From Gammaproteobacteria bacterium (GTDB taxonomy: Bacteria; Pseudomonadota; Gammaproteobacteria; Enterobacterales; Alteromonadaceae), in NCBI GenBank assembly GCA_027484495.1, contig JAIXSW010000404.1, forward strand, positions 1 to 5,467: a stretch of 5,467 nucleotides of DNA, read 5' to 3'. The position numbers were made by a program, and so were the translations under genes. The notes beneath the pieces were generated by a model. That model had not been told where the DNA came from. It was given only the letters and a program-made list of their open reading frames with translations, and did no database searches. Positions 1 through 5,467 of the stretch are shown in pieces (position 1 is the stretch's first letter; each line of letters opens with the position of its first letter).

Positions 1-623
1 AAAGTCAGCAGGTACTGAACCAGAATATTCAGGCGATTGAAGCTTTAGCGGCCAAAATGGCTGAAGCGCAACAAACGATGGACAGTCTGGAGCAATACAC
101 CGCCAGTATCGGTCAGGTGTTGGAAGTGATCCGCGGCGTGTCCGAGCAAACCAATTTATTAGCCCTGAATGCCGCGATTGAAGCGGCGCGGGCCGGCGAC
201 GCCGGTCGTGGTTTTGCCGTGGTTGCTGACGAAGTACGGCAACTGGCACAGCGCACGCAGCAATCCACGCAACAAGTGCAAACCATTATTGCGCAGCTAC
301 AGGCCGGTTCGGCCAGCGCAGTCAGCGTGATGAAAGCCAGTATCGCCGATTCGGGCCGCAGCGTCGCTCTGGCCAGTGAAGCCGGTGACCGGATGCAGCA
401 GGTGAATCAGGCGATTCACGCCATCGATGGTGCGAACCATGCGGTGGCCGATGCGACCGAACAACAGAACAGTGTGATCCACTCGCTGGATCACGATATT
501 CATCAGATCAGCGCCTTGTCTGCGCAAGGTCAGCAGAATCTGCAGGCCACGTTGCAGGAATGTCAGGCGTTACAACAGCAGTTTGATCAGCTGGAAGCAA
601 TGGTGCTGAAGTTTAAGGTGTAG
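1..623 (+). CDS. Methyl-accepting chemotaxis protein, C-terminal signalling domain (5' truncated by window edge)
   Basis: The frame is open from base 3 to the TAG at 621-623, giving 206 visible residues; the true start lies upstream of the window. The protein is the cytoplasmic coiled-coil signalling part of a chemoreceptor, which relays ligand binding to the CheA kinase through CheW. The hairpin tip is encoded at about 126-260 and holds the family hallmark QTNLLALNAAIEAARAG followed by GRGFAVVADEVR. Around it are long heptad-like helices rich in Gln, Ala and Leu. A likely C-terminal methylation-type segment, ATEQQNSV, lies on the descending helix (about 453-476). The protein ends FDQLEAMVLKFKV, the common short chemoreceptor ending, with no CheR/CheB-tethering NWETF-type pentapeptide. 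The sensory domain, membrane segments and HAMP domain are not in the window, so the ligand cannot be guessed. The MFS gene downstream is about 200 bases away and probably separately transcribed. Confidence 0.95.
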   Translation, partial: SQQVLNQNIQAIEALAAKMAEAQQTMDSLEQYTASIGQVLEVIRGVSEQTNLLALNAAIEAARAGDAGRGFAVVADEVRQLAQRTQQSTQQVQTIIAQLQAGSASAVSVMKASIADSGRSVALASEAGDRMQQVNQAIHAIDGANHAVADATEQQNSVIHSLDHDIHQISALSAQGQQNLQATLQECQALQQQFDQLEAMVLKFKV

Positions 624-751
624 TGACTACAGTGTTGTCGCTTCGTGCTGCCGCACAGCATTCGGAGCGAGACCATTGTAACGACACCGTTGCAGCGACG
701 TCAGGCTGGCAGCAATTACGAAAGTTGGTGAACCCGGACTGTTTTCTTGGC

Positions 752-776
752 AAGCGCTGCCGGTAAAGCGCTTACA
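752..776 (+). promoter_or_regulatory. Putative tandem LacI-family operator in the -35 region of the MFS promoter
   Basis: Two copies of AAGCGCT occur 14 bases apart: AAGCGCTG at 752-759 and AAGCGCTT at 766-773, the second being a perfect 8-base palindrome with flanks GTA and ACA. A CpG-centred AAnCGnTT core is the known signature of many LacI-family operators. The pair sits immediately upstream of a TATAAT box, where a repressor would block RNA polymerase. No regulator gene is visible in the window, so binding is inference from motif and position. Confidence 0.4.
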
Positions 777-780
777 TCGT

Positions 781-786
781 TATAAT
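781..786 (+). promoter_or_regulatory. Probable -10 box (TATAAT) for the MFS transporter gene
   Basis: A perfect sigma-70 -10 hexamer lies 43 bases upstream of the preferred ATG at 830, predicting a leader of roughly 35-40 bases. The hexamer at the standard 17-base distance (758-763, TGCCGG) is a poor -35. A better TTGGCA at 747-752 is too far away (28 bases). The promoter may therefore be weak or need an activator. Confidence 0.5.
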
Positions 787-817
787 AGACGGCCACAGCC
801 GCATGGTTATTCAGCCC

Positions 818-821
818 GGAG
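818..821 (+). promoter_or_regulatory. Shine-Dalgarno GGAG deciding the MFS start at 830
   Basis: GGAG ends 8 bases before ATG 830, an optimal spacing. The in-frame ATG at 803 is preceded by GGCCACAGCCGC, with no comparable purine-rich site, and lies only 17 bases after the -10 box, so it would fall about 10 bases or less from the predicted transcript start. Confidence 0.7.
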
Positions 822-829
822 TTCGCCTT

Positions 830-2026
830 ATGTCACGCTTTCACCCCACAGCCATGATTTTTGGTGGCTTTTTCCTGCTGGGGATCCTGATTATCCTGTG
901 GGGCATCCTGCTGCCGGATCTGAGCCGTGAACTGCAGCTGGACCCGGCTCAAAGCGGCTGGTTTTTTATGACGATGGCGCTGGGGACCATCAGTGGCGCC
1001 TTTATCGGCGGTAAATATGTGCAGAAGTTTGAATTCCTGCGCTTGTTTGCCGTGTTGGCACTGCTTGAAACTGTGATTCTGTTTGGCATCTCGATGCTGC
1101 AACAACGCTGGCAGCTGTTTGCCGGCATCTTTTTGTTTGGCCTCATTGCTTCTGTGATGTTCACCATTGGCCATACGCTGATCGCCCGCCTGCATGCAAA
1201 TAAACGCGCCAAAATGATGGGGCTGATGGACTTTATGTTTAGCCTCGGCACATTGGCAGCACCTTTTCTGGTCGTGGTGCTGTATTGGTGGCAGGAAGAC
1301 TGGCGCTGGCCGGTGCGCTTGATGGCGCTCAGTTTGGTCGGGTTGGCGGGGTATGCCTTCTGGTTATCGCGGCAACAGTTGGAACTGGCCGGCCATTCCG
1401 ACACAGTGCGGCGTAGCCTGTCGTATCGGGTGGTGCTGAAGAAACCAGTATTCTGGGCGCTGGCTTTTGCCATGTTTGGTTACGGTGCCGTCGAGTGGGG
1501 CAATGGCAACTGGTTTGTCAGCTATGCCAGTGCCGCGCTGCCGTTTGATACGGAACAGGCCCGGTTGATTTTTGCCTTTTTTACCGGTGGAATGGTGATT
1601 AGTCGCTTGGGTTTTGCCTGGTTTATTCCGCTGCTGGGCAGCAAAAGGCTGCTGCGGGTGCTGGTGTTGTTCATGGTCAGCGGCGCATTACTGGTAAAAA
1701 CCATGGATAGCGCCACCGCACTGGCGCTGGGCAATCTGCTTTTAGGGCTTGGCCTTGGCGGCGTTTACCCGCTGTTATTGTCGACGGCGATGGATCTGGA
1801 TGCCGACAATGGGCCTGTGTTGTCAGGCCTGTCGAATATCGCTGGTTCACTGGGCTGTCAGTTGGCGGGTCTCGGCACTGGTCTGTGGGCGCAACAAGCC
1901 GGCATTGGTCAGGCCTTCTGGATGCTACCGATATTGGCGGTCTGGTTATTGGCTTCGGTCTGGTGGTTCAGCCGGCTGGCGCTACCGGCAGTCCAGCCAT
2001 CTAGTTCTACAAAAATCGTACAATAA
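830..2026 (+). CDS. MFS transporter, FucP/TsgA-like (12 transmembrane helices)
   Basis: This 398-residue inner-membrane protein has about twelve hydrophobic helices, near residues 8-30, 44-64, 70-90, 95-118, 131-152, 161-180, 206-232, 247-268, 275-290, 296-320, 328-352 and 361-381. A charged loop at about 181-205 separates the two six-helix halves, as is typical of the major facilitator superfamily. Helix 4 with GHTLIARL, the MGLMDFMFSLG segment, and GYGAVEWGNGNWFVSYA at the start of the second half recall the fucose permease/TsgA branch (the last resembles the GxxxxxxxGNWLVSY pattern of that group). Such proteins are usually proton symporters for sugars or related small molecules, but the substrate is unknown here. 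Position beside cdd-deoA makes a nucleoside possible, and the LacI-type operator candidate upstream would suit a sugar or nucleoside carrier. Start 830 is chosen for its Shine-Dalgarno; an in-frame ATG at 803 would add nine residues. A hairpin after the stop may end the transcript. Confidence 0.88.
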   Translation: MSRFHPTAMIFGGFFLLGILIILWGILLPDLSRELQLDPAQSGWFFMTMALGTISGAFIGGKYVQKFEFLRLFAVLALLETVILFGISMLQQRWQLFAGIFLFGLIASVMFTIGHTLIARLHANKRAKMMGLMDFMFSLGTLAAPFLVVVLYWWQEDWRWPVRLMALSLVGLAGYAFWLSRQQLELAGHSDTVRRSLSYRVVLKKPVFWALAFAMFGYGAVEWGNGNWFVSYASAALPFDTEQARLIFAFFTGGMVISRLGFAWFIPLLGSKRLLRVLVLFMVSGALLVKTMDSATALALGNLLLGLGLGGVYPLLLSTAMDLDADNGPVLSGLSNIAGSLGCQLAGLGTGLWAQQAGIGQAFWMLPILAVWLLASVWWFSRLALPAVQPSSSTKIVQ

Positions 2027-2053
2027 ATTAGCAACTGATGATGTTTTCGCCAC

Positions 2054-2078
2054 GAGCCTCTTGATTGTTGAGGCTTTT
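2054..2078 (+). terminator. Modest intrinsic terminator candidate after the MFS gene
   Basis: AGCCTC (2055-2060) pairs with GAGGCT (2070-2075) across a nine-base loop, with one further G-U pair possible (2054 with 2076), and is followed by a short T run ending at 2078. The stem is short and the T tract only four bases, so termination may be partial, allowing some readthrough into cdd-deoA. Confidence 0.4.
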
Positions 2079-2089
2079 AAGCGCATAAC
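2061..2089 (+). promoter_or_regulatory. Weak sigma-70 promoter candidate for cdd-deoA
   Basis: TTGATT at 2061-2066 and CATAAC at 2084-2089 each match four of six consensus bases and are 17 bases apart. The -35 element falls in the loop and start of the stem of the preceding hairpin. It is the best promoter-like pair I can see in the 94 bases between the MFS gene and cdd, but matches of this quality arise often by chance. Confidence 0.25.
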
Positions 2090-2120
2090 ATGCTGCCCGA
2101 ACTATCCTGTGAGATTGAGG

Positions 2121-2549
2121 ATGAATACAACTATCGATTGGGCACAACTGCAATTGCAGGCAAAAACCGCATCGGAACAGGCCTACGCGCCTTATAGTCA
2201 TTTTCCGGTTGGCGTTGCCATTCTGGCCAGCTCTGGCCGCATTTATACTGGCTGTAACGTTGAGAACGCCTCATATGGCGGCACGACCTGCGCCGAACGC
2301 AATGCGATCGCCGCTGCGGTGGTCGCCGGTGAGCGTCAGTTTGCCGCTTTGGTCGTCTATACCCCGCAAGAAAAACTGACGCCGCCTTGTGGCATTTGCC
2401 GTCAGGTCATTGCCGAATTCTTTACACCGGACAGTCCGGTCGCCAGCTGCAACCACTTGGGTGCTCTGCAAAGCTGGACACTTGCCGAATTGTTGCCCGA
2501 TGCCTTCACGCCGACTTATCTGGCGGCCAGCACTAAAGTGAAATCTTAA
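2121..2549 (+). CDS. cdd: Cytidine deaminase, short homotetrameric type
   Basis: This cytoplasmic zinc enzyme of 142 residues hydrolytically deaminates cytidine and deoxycytidine to uridine and deoxyuridine. The family signature is complete. TCAERNA gives zinc ligand Cys57 and proton-shuttling Glu59, and PCGICRQ gives zinc ligands Cys90 and Cys93. The ribose-binding segment NVENAS (Asn46, Glu48) precedes them, and YAPYSHFPVGVA at 22-33 is the usual N-terminal motif. The length matches the Bacillus/human tetrameric form rather than the roughly 294-residue dimeric enzyme of E. coli. The same frame is open far upstream within the MFS gene, but homology begins only at MNTTIDWAQ. ATG 2121 has a weak Shine-Dalgarno (GTGAG, 2109-2113) and the in-frame GTG 2109 or TTG 2115 are less likely starts. 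The deoA start follows 20 bases after the stop, so the two are probably one transcript supplying deoxyuridine to DeoA. Confidence 0.95.
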   Translation: MNTTIDWAQLQLQAKTASEQAYAPYSHFPVGVAILASSGRIYTGCNVENASYGGTTCAERNAIAAAVVAGERQFAALVVYTPQEKLTPPCGICRQVIAEFFTPDSPVASCNHLGALQSWTLAELLPDAFTPTYLAASTKVKS

Positions 2550-2557
2550 AGATTTTT

Positions 2558-2563
2558 TAAGGA
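2558..2563 (+). promoter_or_regulatory. Shine-Dalgarno TAAGGA for deoA
   Basis: TAAGGA ends six bases before ATG 2570 and lies in the 20-base cdd-deoA gap. It selects ATG 2570 over the GTG at 2566, which opens an unrelated frame with no recognisable product. Confidence 0.8.
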
Positions 2564-2569
2564 CTGTGT

Positions 2570-3886
2570 ATGTATTTACCGCAGGAAATCATCAAGTTAA
2601 AACGCAATGGCGGCAAGCTGCCAGAAGCGGCGATTCAGCAGTTTGTCACCGGGCTGACCGACAACAGTTTCAGCGAAGGTCAGACGGCCGCGCTTGCCAT
2701 GGCGATTTATTTAAACGGCATGGCGACCGAAGAAACCGTTGCGCTGACCCGCGCGATGCGCGATTCCGGCGCCGTACTGAACTGGCAGGGCAAACTGAAT
2801 GGCCCGGTGGTCGACAAACATTCAACCGGTGGTGTCGGTGATAAAGTCAGCCTGATGCTGGCGCCGATGATTGCCGCCTGTGGTGGTTATGTGCCGATGA
2901 TCGCCGGCCGTGGCCTCGGTCATACCGGTGGTACCGTTGATAAACTGGAAACGATTCCGGGATATAGCTGCACGCAGCCACTGGCGACCATTCAGCGTGA
3001 AGTGGCGCGTCTGGGCTGCGTTATTGTCGGCCAAAGTGGTGAGTTGGCCCCGGCTGATCGGCGACTGTATTTGATTCGCGACGTGACCGCGACGGTCGAA
3101 TCCATTCCACTGATCACGGCGTCGATTTTATCGAAAAAGCTGGCGGCGGGTTTGGACGTGCTGACGATGGACGTCAAAATCGGCTCCGGCGCTATTATGA
3201 AAAATATCGACGATGCCTCGGCGCTGGCACAGAGTATCGTCAACACCGCCAAAGGCGCCGGCGTGCCGACGCAGGCGCTGCTGACCGATATGAACGAATG
3301 CCTCGGCAGCACTGCCGGTAACGTACTGGAAGTGCTGGAAACGCTGGATTATCTGACCGGTAAATACCGCGAGCCACGGCTGCATCAGGTCACGCTGGAG
3401 CTGGGCGCCAGCATGCTGCAACTGGCTGGCTTATTTGCCGACAAAGCCAGCGCTGTAGCGGCACTGGAGCAAAGCTTAACGTCAGGCAAAGCGGCGGAAA
3501 TTTTCGCGCAGATGGTCGCTGCGATGGGCGGCCCGGCTGATTTGCTGGAAAAACCGCAGCTATATCTCGGCAAAGCGCCAGTGGTGCAGGATATCGTCGC
3601 ACCACAAGCCGGTTACCTGGCGACCAGCGATACCACTGCAGTCGGTATGGCGGTGGTGCGTTTAGGCGGTGGCCGCGCGCACCCTGCGCAGGTGATTGAC
3701 CCGGTAGTCGGCTTCAGTGACGTGCAGGCGCTTGGCGCTAAAGTTGCCGCCGGTGACGTGTTGGCGCGGGTGCATGCGGCTTCTGTTGAAGCGGCAGCGA
3801 AAGCCTCGGCGGAATATCTGGCGGCGCTGAGTTTCAGCGACAGCGCAGTAAGCTTGCAGCCAATAGTGCATAAAGTGATCGATTAA
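2570..3886 (+). CDS. deoA: Thymidine phosphorylase
   Basis: DeoA reversibly phosphorolyses thymidine and deoxyuridine to thymine or uracil plus 2-deoxy-alpha-D-ribose-1-phosphate, a cytoplasmic step in pyrimidine salvage. The 438 residues align almost end to end with the 440-residue E. coli enzyme as I recall it. The family signature AGRGLGHTGGTVDKLE occupies 112-127. VDKHSTGGVGD at 81-91 contributes phosphate- and substrate-binding residues (Lys83, His84, Ser85). Arg170, Ser185 and Lys189 match the E. coli pyrimidine-binding Arg171, Ser186 and Lys190. The N-terminal helical domain (about 1-65), the large alpha/beta domain, and the C-terminal domain with GMAVVRLGGGR at 359-369 are all present, with no sign of damage. 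The closely related AMP/pyrimidine-nucleoside phosphorylases share the fold, but the E. coli-like N-terminus (QEIIKLKRNG) and catalytic set favour DeoA. It follows cdd by 20 bases and ends in a strong terminator. deoC, deoB and deoD, often linked elsewhere, are not in this window. Confidence 0.97.
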   Translation: MYLPQEIIKLKRNGGKLPEAAIQQFVTGLTDNSFSEGQTAALAMAIYLNGMATEETVALTRAMRDSGAVLNWQGKLNGPVVDKHSTGGVGDKVSLMLAPMIAACGGYVPMIAGRGLGHTGGTVDKLETIPGYSCTQPLATIQREVARLGCVIVGQSGELAPADRRLYLIRDVTATVESIPLITASILSKKLAAGLDVLTMDVKIGSGAIMKNIDDASALAQSIVNTAKGAGVPTQALLTDMNECLGSTAGNVLEVLETLDYLTGKYREPRLHQVTLELGASMLQLAGLFADKASAVAALEQSLTSGKAAEIFAQMVAAMGGPADLLEKPQLYLGKAPVVQDIVAPQAGYLATSDTTAVGMAVVRLGGGRAHPAQVIDPVVGFSDVQALGAKVAAGDVLARVHAASVEAAAKASAEYLAALSFSDSAVSLQPIVHKVID

Positions 3887-3903
3887 CTGTCAGTTTTCTG
3901 TTG

Positions 3904-3932
3904 AAGCCCGGTTTATGACCGGGCTTTTTTTT
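3904..3932 (+). terminator. Strong intrinsic terminator after deoA
   Basis: AAGCCCGGT (3904-3912) pairs perfectly with ACCGGGCTT (3918-3926) across a five-base loop TTATG, and the T run extends from 3925 to 3932. It begins 17 bases after the deoA stop and should end the cdd-deoA transcript. There is no matching A run upstream, so it reads as a one-way (+ strand) terminator. Confidence 0.93.
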
Positions 3933-4084
3933 GTCTGAAGCCAAGCGGGGCTGTACCTAATTCTGCAGCTGTCACAGTGACTGAGCCAGACCAGCAAAAC
4001 TTTGTAGCATTTTCGCCTGCTGCGCTGACACTTTCCAGCTATCGACGGATCCCGCGTTGTCGCATGCTGTGCGCGTGCAACCAC

Positions 4085-4089
4085 GGAGA
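4085..4089 (+). promoter_or_regulatory. Shine-Dalgarno GGAGA for the DUF418-like gene
   Basis: GGAGA lies six bases before ATG 4096 and supports that start. The rest of the 163-base gap after the deoA terminator (3933-4095) holds no gene and no convincing -35/-10 pair that I can see, although the terminator implies that a promoter must lie there. Confidence 0.7.
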
Positions 4090-4095
4090 ATTTGA

Positions 4096-5157
4096 ATGCC
4101 ACAACGGATTACAGGTTTTGATCTGGCACGGGCCATCGCCATGCTGGTGATGGTGCTGGTCAATTTTAAGGTCGCGATGCTCAGCGGTGCTGGCGTGGAC
4201 AGCGGATTTGGACTGGACCTGCTGGACGGCCGCGCTGCGGCTGTATTTGTCACGCTGGCGGGCATTGGGCTGAGCCTGCTGAGTGCCAAGGCACGGCTGC
4301 AGGGCTCATTGGCATTACAACAGCAAGCGCGGCGACAGGTGCTACGCCGGGCGGTATTTCTGTTTATCGTTGGACTTGGCTTTGTCACGGTCTGGCCGGC
4401 CGATATTCTGCATTATTACGGGGTGATGTTGGCGCTTGCCAGTCTGTTGCTATTCTGGCGCGGCAGCCTGCTGTTGAGTCTGGCATTGGTGGTGGTGCTG
4501 GCGTTTCCGTTCGCACTGTGGCTCGGGGTTGACTACAACGCCGGCTGGCACTGGCCTAGTCTGACTTACCCTGAATTCTGGTCGTGGGCTGGTTTCTCTC
4601 GCAATCTGTGGCTAAATGGGTTTCATCCGTTGTTGCCCTGGTTCTCGTTTTTACTGCTCGGCTTGTGGCTGGGCCGGCTGAACTGGCAACACAAAGCAGT
4701 GCAATGGTGGCTGTGCTTGGCTGGCGGTGGTCTGGTTCTGCTGACAGAAGCGCTGGCGCGATTCTGTACTGATCCGCAGTGGTCTGCCTGGCTCGGAACA
4801 ACGTCGCCAATGCCCCCTTTACCCTTATATGTCTGTTCTGCCATCGGCTCAACGCTGATCTGGCTGGTACTGGCAGTGAAAGTAGCCAGCTTGTATGCCA
4901 GCCATCCACTGGTGCAACAGCTTGAACATCTGGGCAGATTGGCGCTGACCTTGTACCTGACGCATATTCTGTTTGGGCTTGGCATACTCGAAGCGCTGGG
5001 GTTGTTACAGCAGGCATCTTTGCCGTTGGCGGTCGGCAGTGCTTGCGTCTATTTAATGTTGTTTGGGTTATTTTCAGTCTGGCACCGGCGGCATTTTAAA
5101 AGTGGCCCCGTCGAATGGTGCTTGCGAAAAGTCGCCGGCGTCACCAGATCTGGATAA
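4096..5157 (+). CDS. DUF418/DUF1624-like polytopic membrane protein, possible acyltransferase-related
   Basis: This 353-residue protein has roughly nine to ten hydrophobic helices, near residues 10-30, 46-63, 86-100, 106-121, 124-143, 180-194, 204-220, 246-266, 280-300 and 310-328. The opening RITGFDLARAIAMLVMVLVNF fits the RxxGxDxxRGxAxxGMxxVN start of the DUF418 (YeiB-like) and DUF1624 (heparan-alpha-glucosaminide N-acetyltransferase-like) families, although the usual Gly of the Arg-Gly pair is Ala13 here. Further family-like marks are GRAAAVFVTLAGIGLSLLS at 45-63, ILHYYGVMLAL at 104-114, FHPLLPWFSFLLLG at 176-189, GRLALTLYLTHILFG at 280-294 and the terminal GPVEWCLRKV at 337-346. Members are integral membrane proteins distantly related to membrane acyltransferases, and most have no proven substrate. 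The protein may move acyl groups across the membrane, but that is inference. A hydrolase gene starts 25 bases after its stop, suggesting cotranscription. The family call is from memory of motifs, not from a search. Confidence 0.75.
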   Translation: MPQRITGFDLARAIAMLVMVLVNFKVAMLSGAGVDSGFGLDLLDGRAAAVFVTLAGIGLSLLSAKARLQGSLALQQQARRQVLRRAVFLFIVGLGFVTVWPADILHYYGVMLALASLLLFWRGSLLLSLALVVVLAFPFALWLGVDYNAGWHWPSLTYPEFWSWAGFSRNLWLNGFHPLLPWFSFLLLGLWLGRLNWQHKAVQWWLCLAGGGLVLLTEALARFCTDPQWSAWLGTTSPMPPLPLYVCSAIGSTLIWLVLAVKVASLYASHPLVQQLEHLGRLALTLYLTHILFGLGILEALGLLQQASLPLAVGSACVYLMLFGLFSVWHRRHFKSGPVEWCLRKVAGVTRSG

Positions 5158-5170
5158 AGCCGCCATTGAC

Positions 5171-5175
5171 AGGAG
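5171..5175 (+). promoter_or_regulatory. Shine-Dalgarno AGGAG supporting a TTG start
   Basis: AGGAG lies seven bases before TTG 5183, an ideal spacing. No ATG or GTG start is available in this frame before the conserved N-terminus, so this site decides the start of the following gene. Confidence 0.8.
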
Positions 5176-5182
5176 TACAAGA

Positions 5183-5467
5183 TTGGACGCGACGGCACTG
5201 ATTATTATCGATATGCAACAGGGGTTATTTGCTGAACGGTTGCCGGATGATTATGCCGGCGTGTTACAACGTTTGCAGCAGCTGTACCAGGCAGCCCATC
5301 AGGCACAGCGACCGGTGATATTTGTCTGTCACGAAGCGCCCGAATCAGTATTGGCCTATCAAAGCGCGGGTTGGCAATTGGTGGAAGGGTTGCAGCTGGC
5401 GCAGGACGATTTGTTGGTGCGTAAAACTACGCCGGATTCATTCTTACGTACAGATCTGCAGCAATTA
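5183..5467 (+). CDS. Isochorismatase-family cysteine hydrolase (3' truncated by window edge)
   Basis: An open frame of 95 codons runs from TTG 5183 to the window end. The N-terminus, (M)DATALIIIDMQQGLF, carries the ALxIIDMQ strand of the isochorismatase-like fold with the catalytic Asp10. RPVIFVCHEA at 43-52 is the second core strand. LLVRKTTPDSFLRTDL at 77-92 is the vxKxxxSxFxxTxL motif with the catalytic Lys81. The third catalytic residue, a Cys, would lie beyond the window, so an intact Asp-Lys-Cys triad cannot be confirmed. Family members are cytoplasmic hydrolases of amides, ureides or vinyl ethers (nicotinamidase, N-carbamoyl amidases, isochorismatase), and the substrate cannot be told here. 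The first in-frame ATG is codon 11, inside the DMQ motif, and would remove Asp10, so TTG is the functional start. The gene lies 25 bases after the DUF418-like gene and is probably cotranscribed with it. Confidence 0.88.
   Translation, partial: MDATALIIIDMQQGLFAERLPDDYAGVLQRLQQLYQAAHQAQRPVIFVCHEAPESVLAYQSAGWQLVEGLQLAQDDLLVRKTTPDSFLRTDLQQL

Noticed and set aside
645..656. Small hairpin GTGC-TGCC-GCAC after the chemoreceptor stop, considered as a terminator
   Set aside because: The stem is only four base pairs and no T run follows it.
624..780. Intergenic stretch between the chemoreceptor and the MFS promoter searched for a small RNA, attachment site or repeat
   Set aside because: I found only short scattered inverted matches (for example GTCGCT and AGCGAC) with no stable stem, T run or repeated unit.
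949..1473. Long minus-strand frame within the MFS gene
   Set aside because: It mirrors the codon structure of the + strand transporter; its translation has no membrane or enzyme motif.
1749..2120. N-terminal extension of the cytidine deaminase frame by 124 residues into the MFS gene
   Set aside because: The extension overlaps the conserved MFS coding sequence in another frame, resembles no domain, and cytidine deaminase similarity starts exactly at ATG 2121.
3971..3981. Palindrome GTCACAGTGAC between the deoA terminator and the DUF418-like gene, considered as an operator
   Set aside because: Five-base arms around a single central base are expected about once per kilobase by chance, and no promoter element is recognisable beside it.
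3972..4388. 138-codon minus-strand frame overlapping the start of the DUF418-like gene
   Set aside because: It is antisense to a well-supported gene, its translation is low-complexity and rich in Ser/Arg/Thr with no recognisable motif, and it has no convincing ribosome site.

Overview
The window looks like an ordinary chromosomal segment of a gammaproteobacterium. The reasons are moderately GC-rich coding sequence, Shine-Dalgarno-led genes, a close match to the enterobacterial DeoA pattern, and a chemoreceptor C-terminus. I cannot name genus or species from the sequence. All genes are on the + strand. There are five: an incomplete chemoreceptor at the left edge, an MFS transporter, cdd, deoA, a polytopic membrane protein of the DUF418/DUF1624 type, and a sixth, incomplete gene for an isochorismatase-family hydrolase at the right edge (six in all, four of them complete).

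Left part (1-830): the last 206 codons of a methyl-accepting chemotaxis protein carry the nearly invariant signalling tip. An intergenic stretch of about 200 bases follows, with a perfect TATAAT box and, just upstream, two AAGCGCT elements that resemble operators of LacI-family repressors. These probably drive the MFS transporter, whose best start is 830 rather than the upstream in-frame ATG at 803.

Centre (830-3932): the 12-helix transporter is followed by a modest hairpin, then by cdd (short, tetramer-type cytidine deaminase) and deoA (thymidine phosphorylase) only 20 bases apart. cdd and deoA form a pyrimidine (deoxy)nucleoside salvage pair: deamination of (deoxy)cytidine to (deoxy)uridine, then phosphorolysis of deoxyuridine or thymidine to base plus 2-deoxyribose-1-phosphate. 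A strong intrinsic terminator closes this unit. The transporter could supply substrates to the pair, but that is inference from position only.

Right part (3933-5467): after a 163-base gap with no recognisable gene, a 353-residue membrane protein with the RxxGxDxxR N-terminus and C-terminal GPVEW motif of DUF418-like proteins is followed, 25 bases after its stop, by the start of an isochorismatase-family cysteine hydrolase. That gene begins at TTG, with an excellent Shine-Dalgarno sequence, and runs off the window.

I see no mobile element, CRISPR array, tRNA/rRNA, phage gene or defence system, and nothing amounting to a new biological system. The points worth following up are the putative LacI-type operator, the transporter/salvage linkage, the start-codon corrections, and the uncharacterised membrane protein/hydrolase pair.
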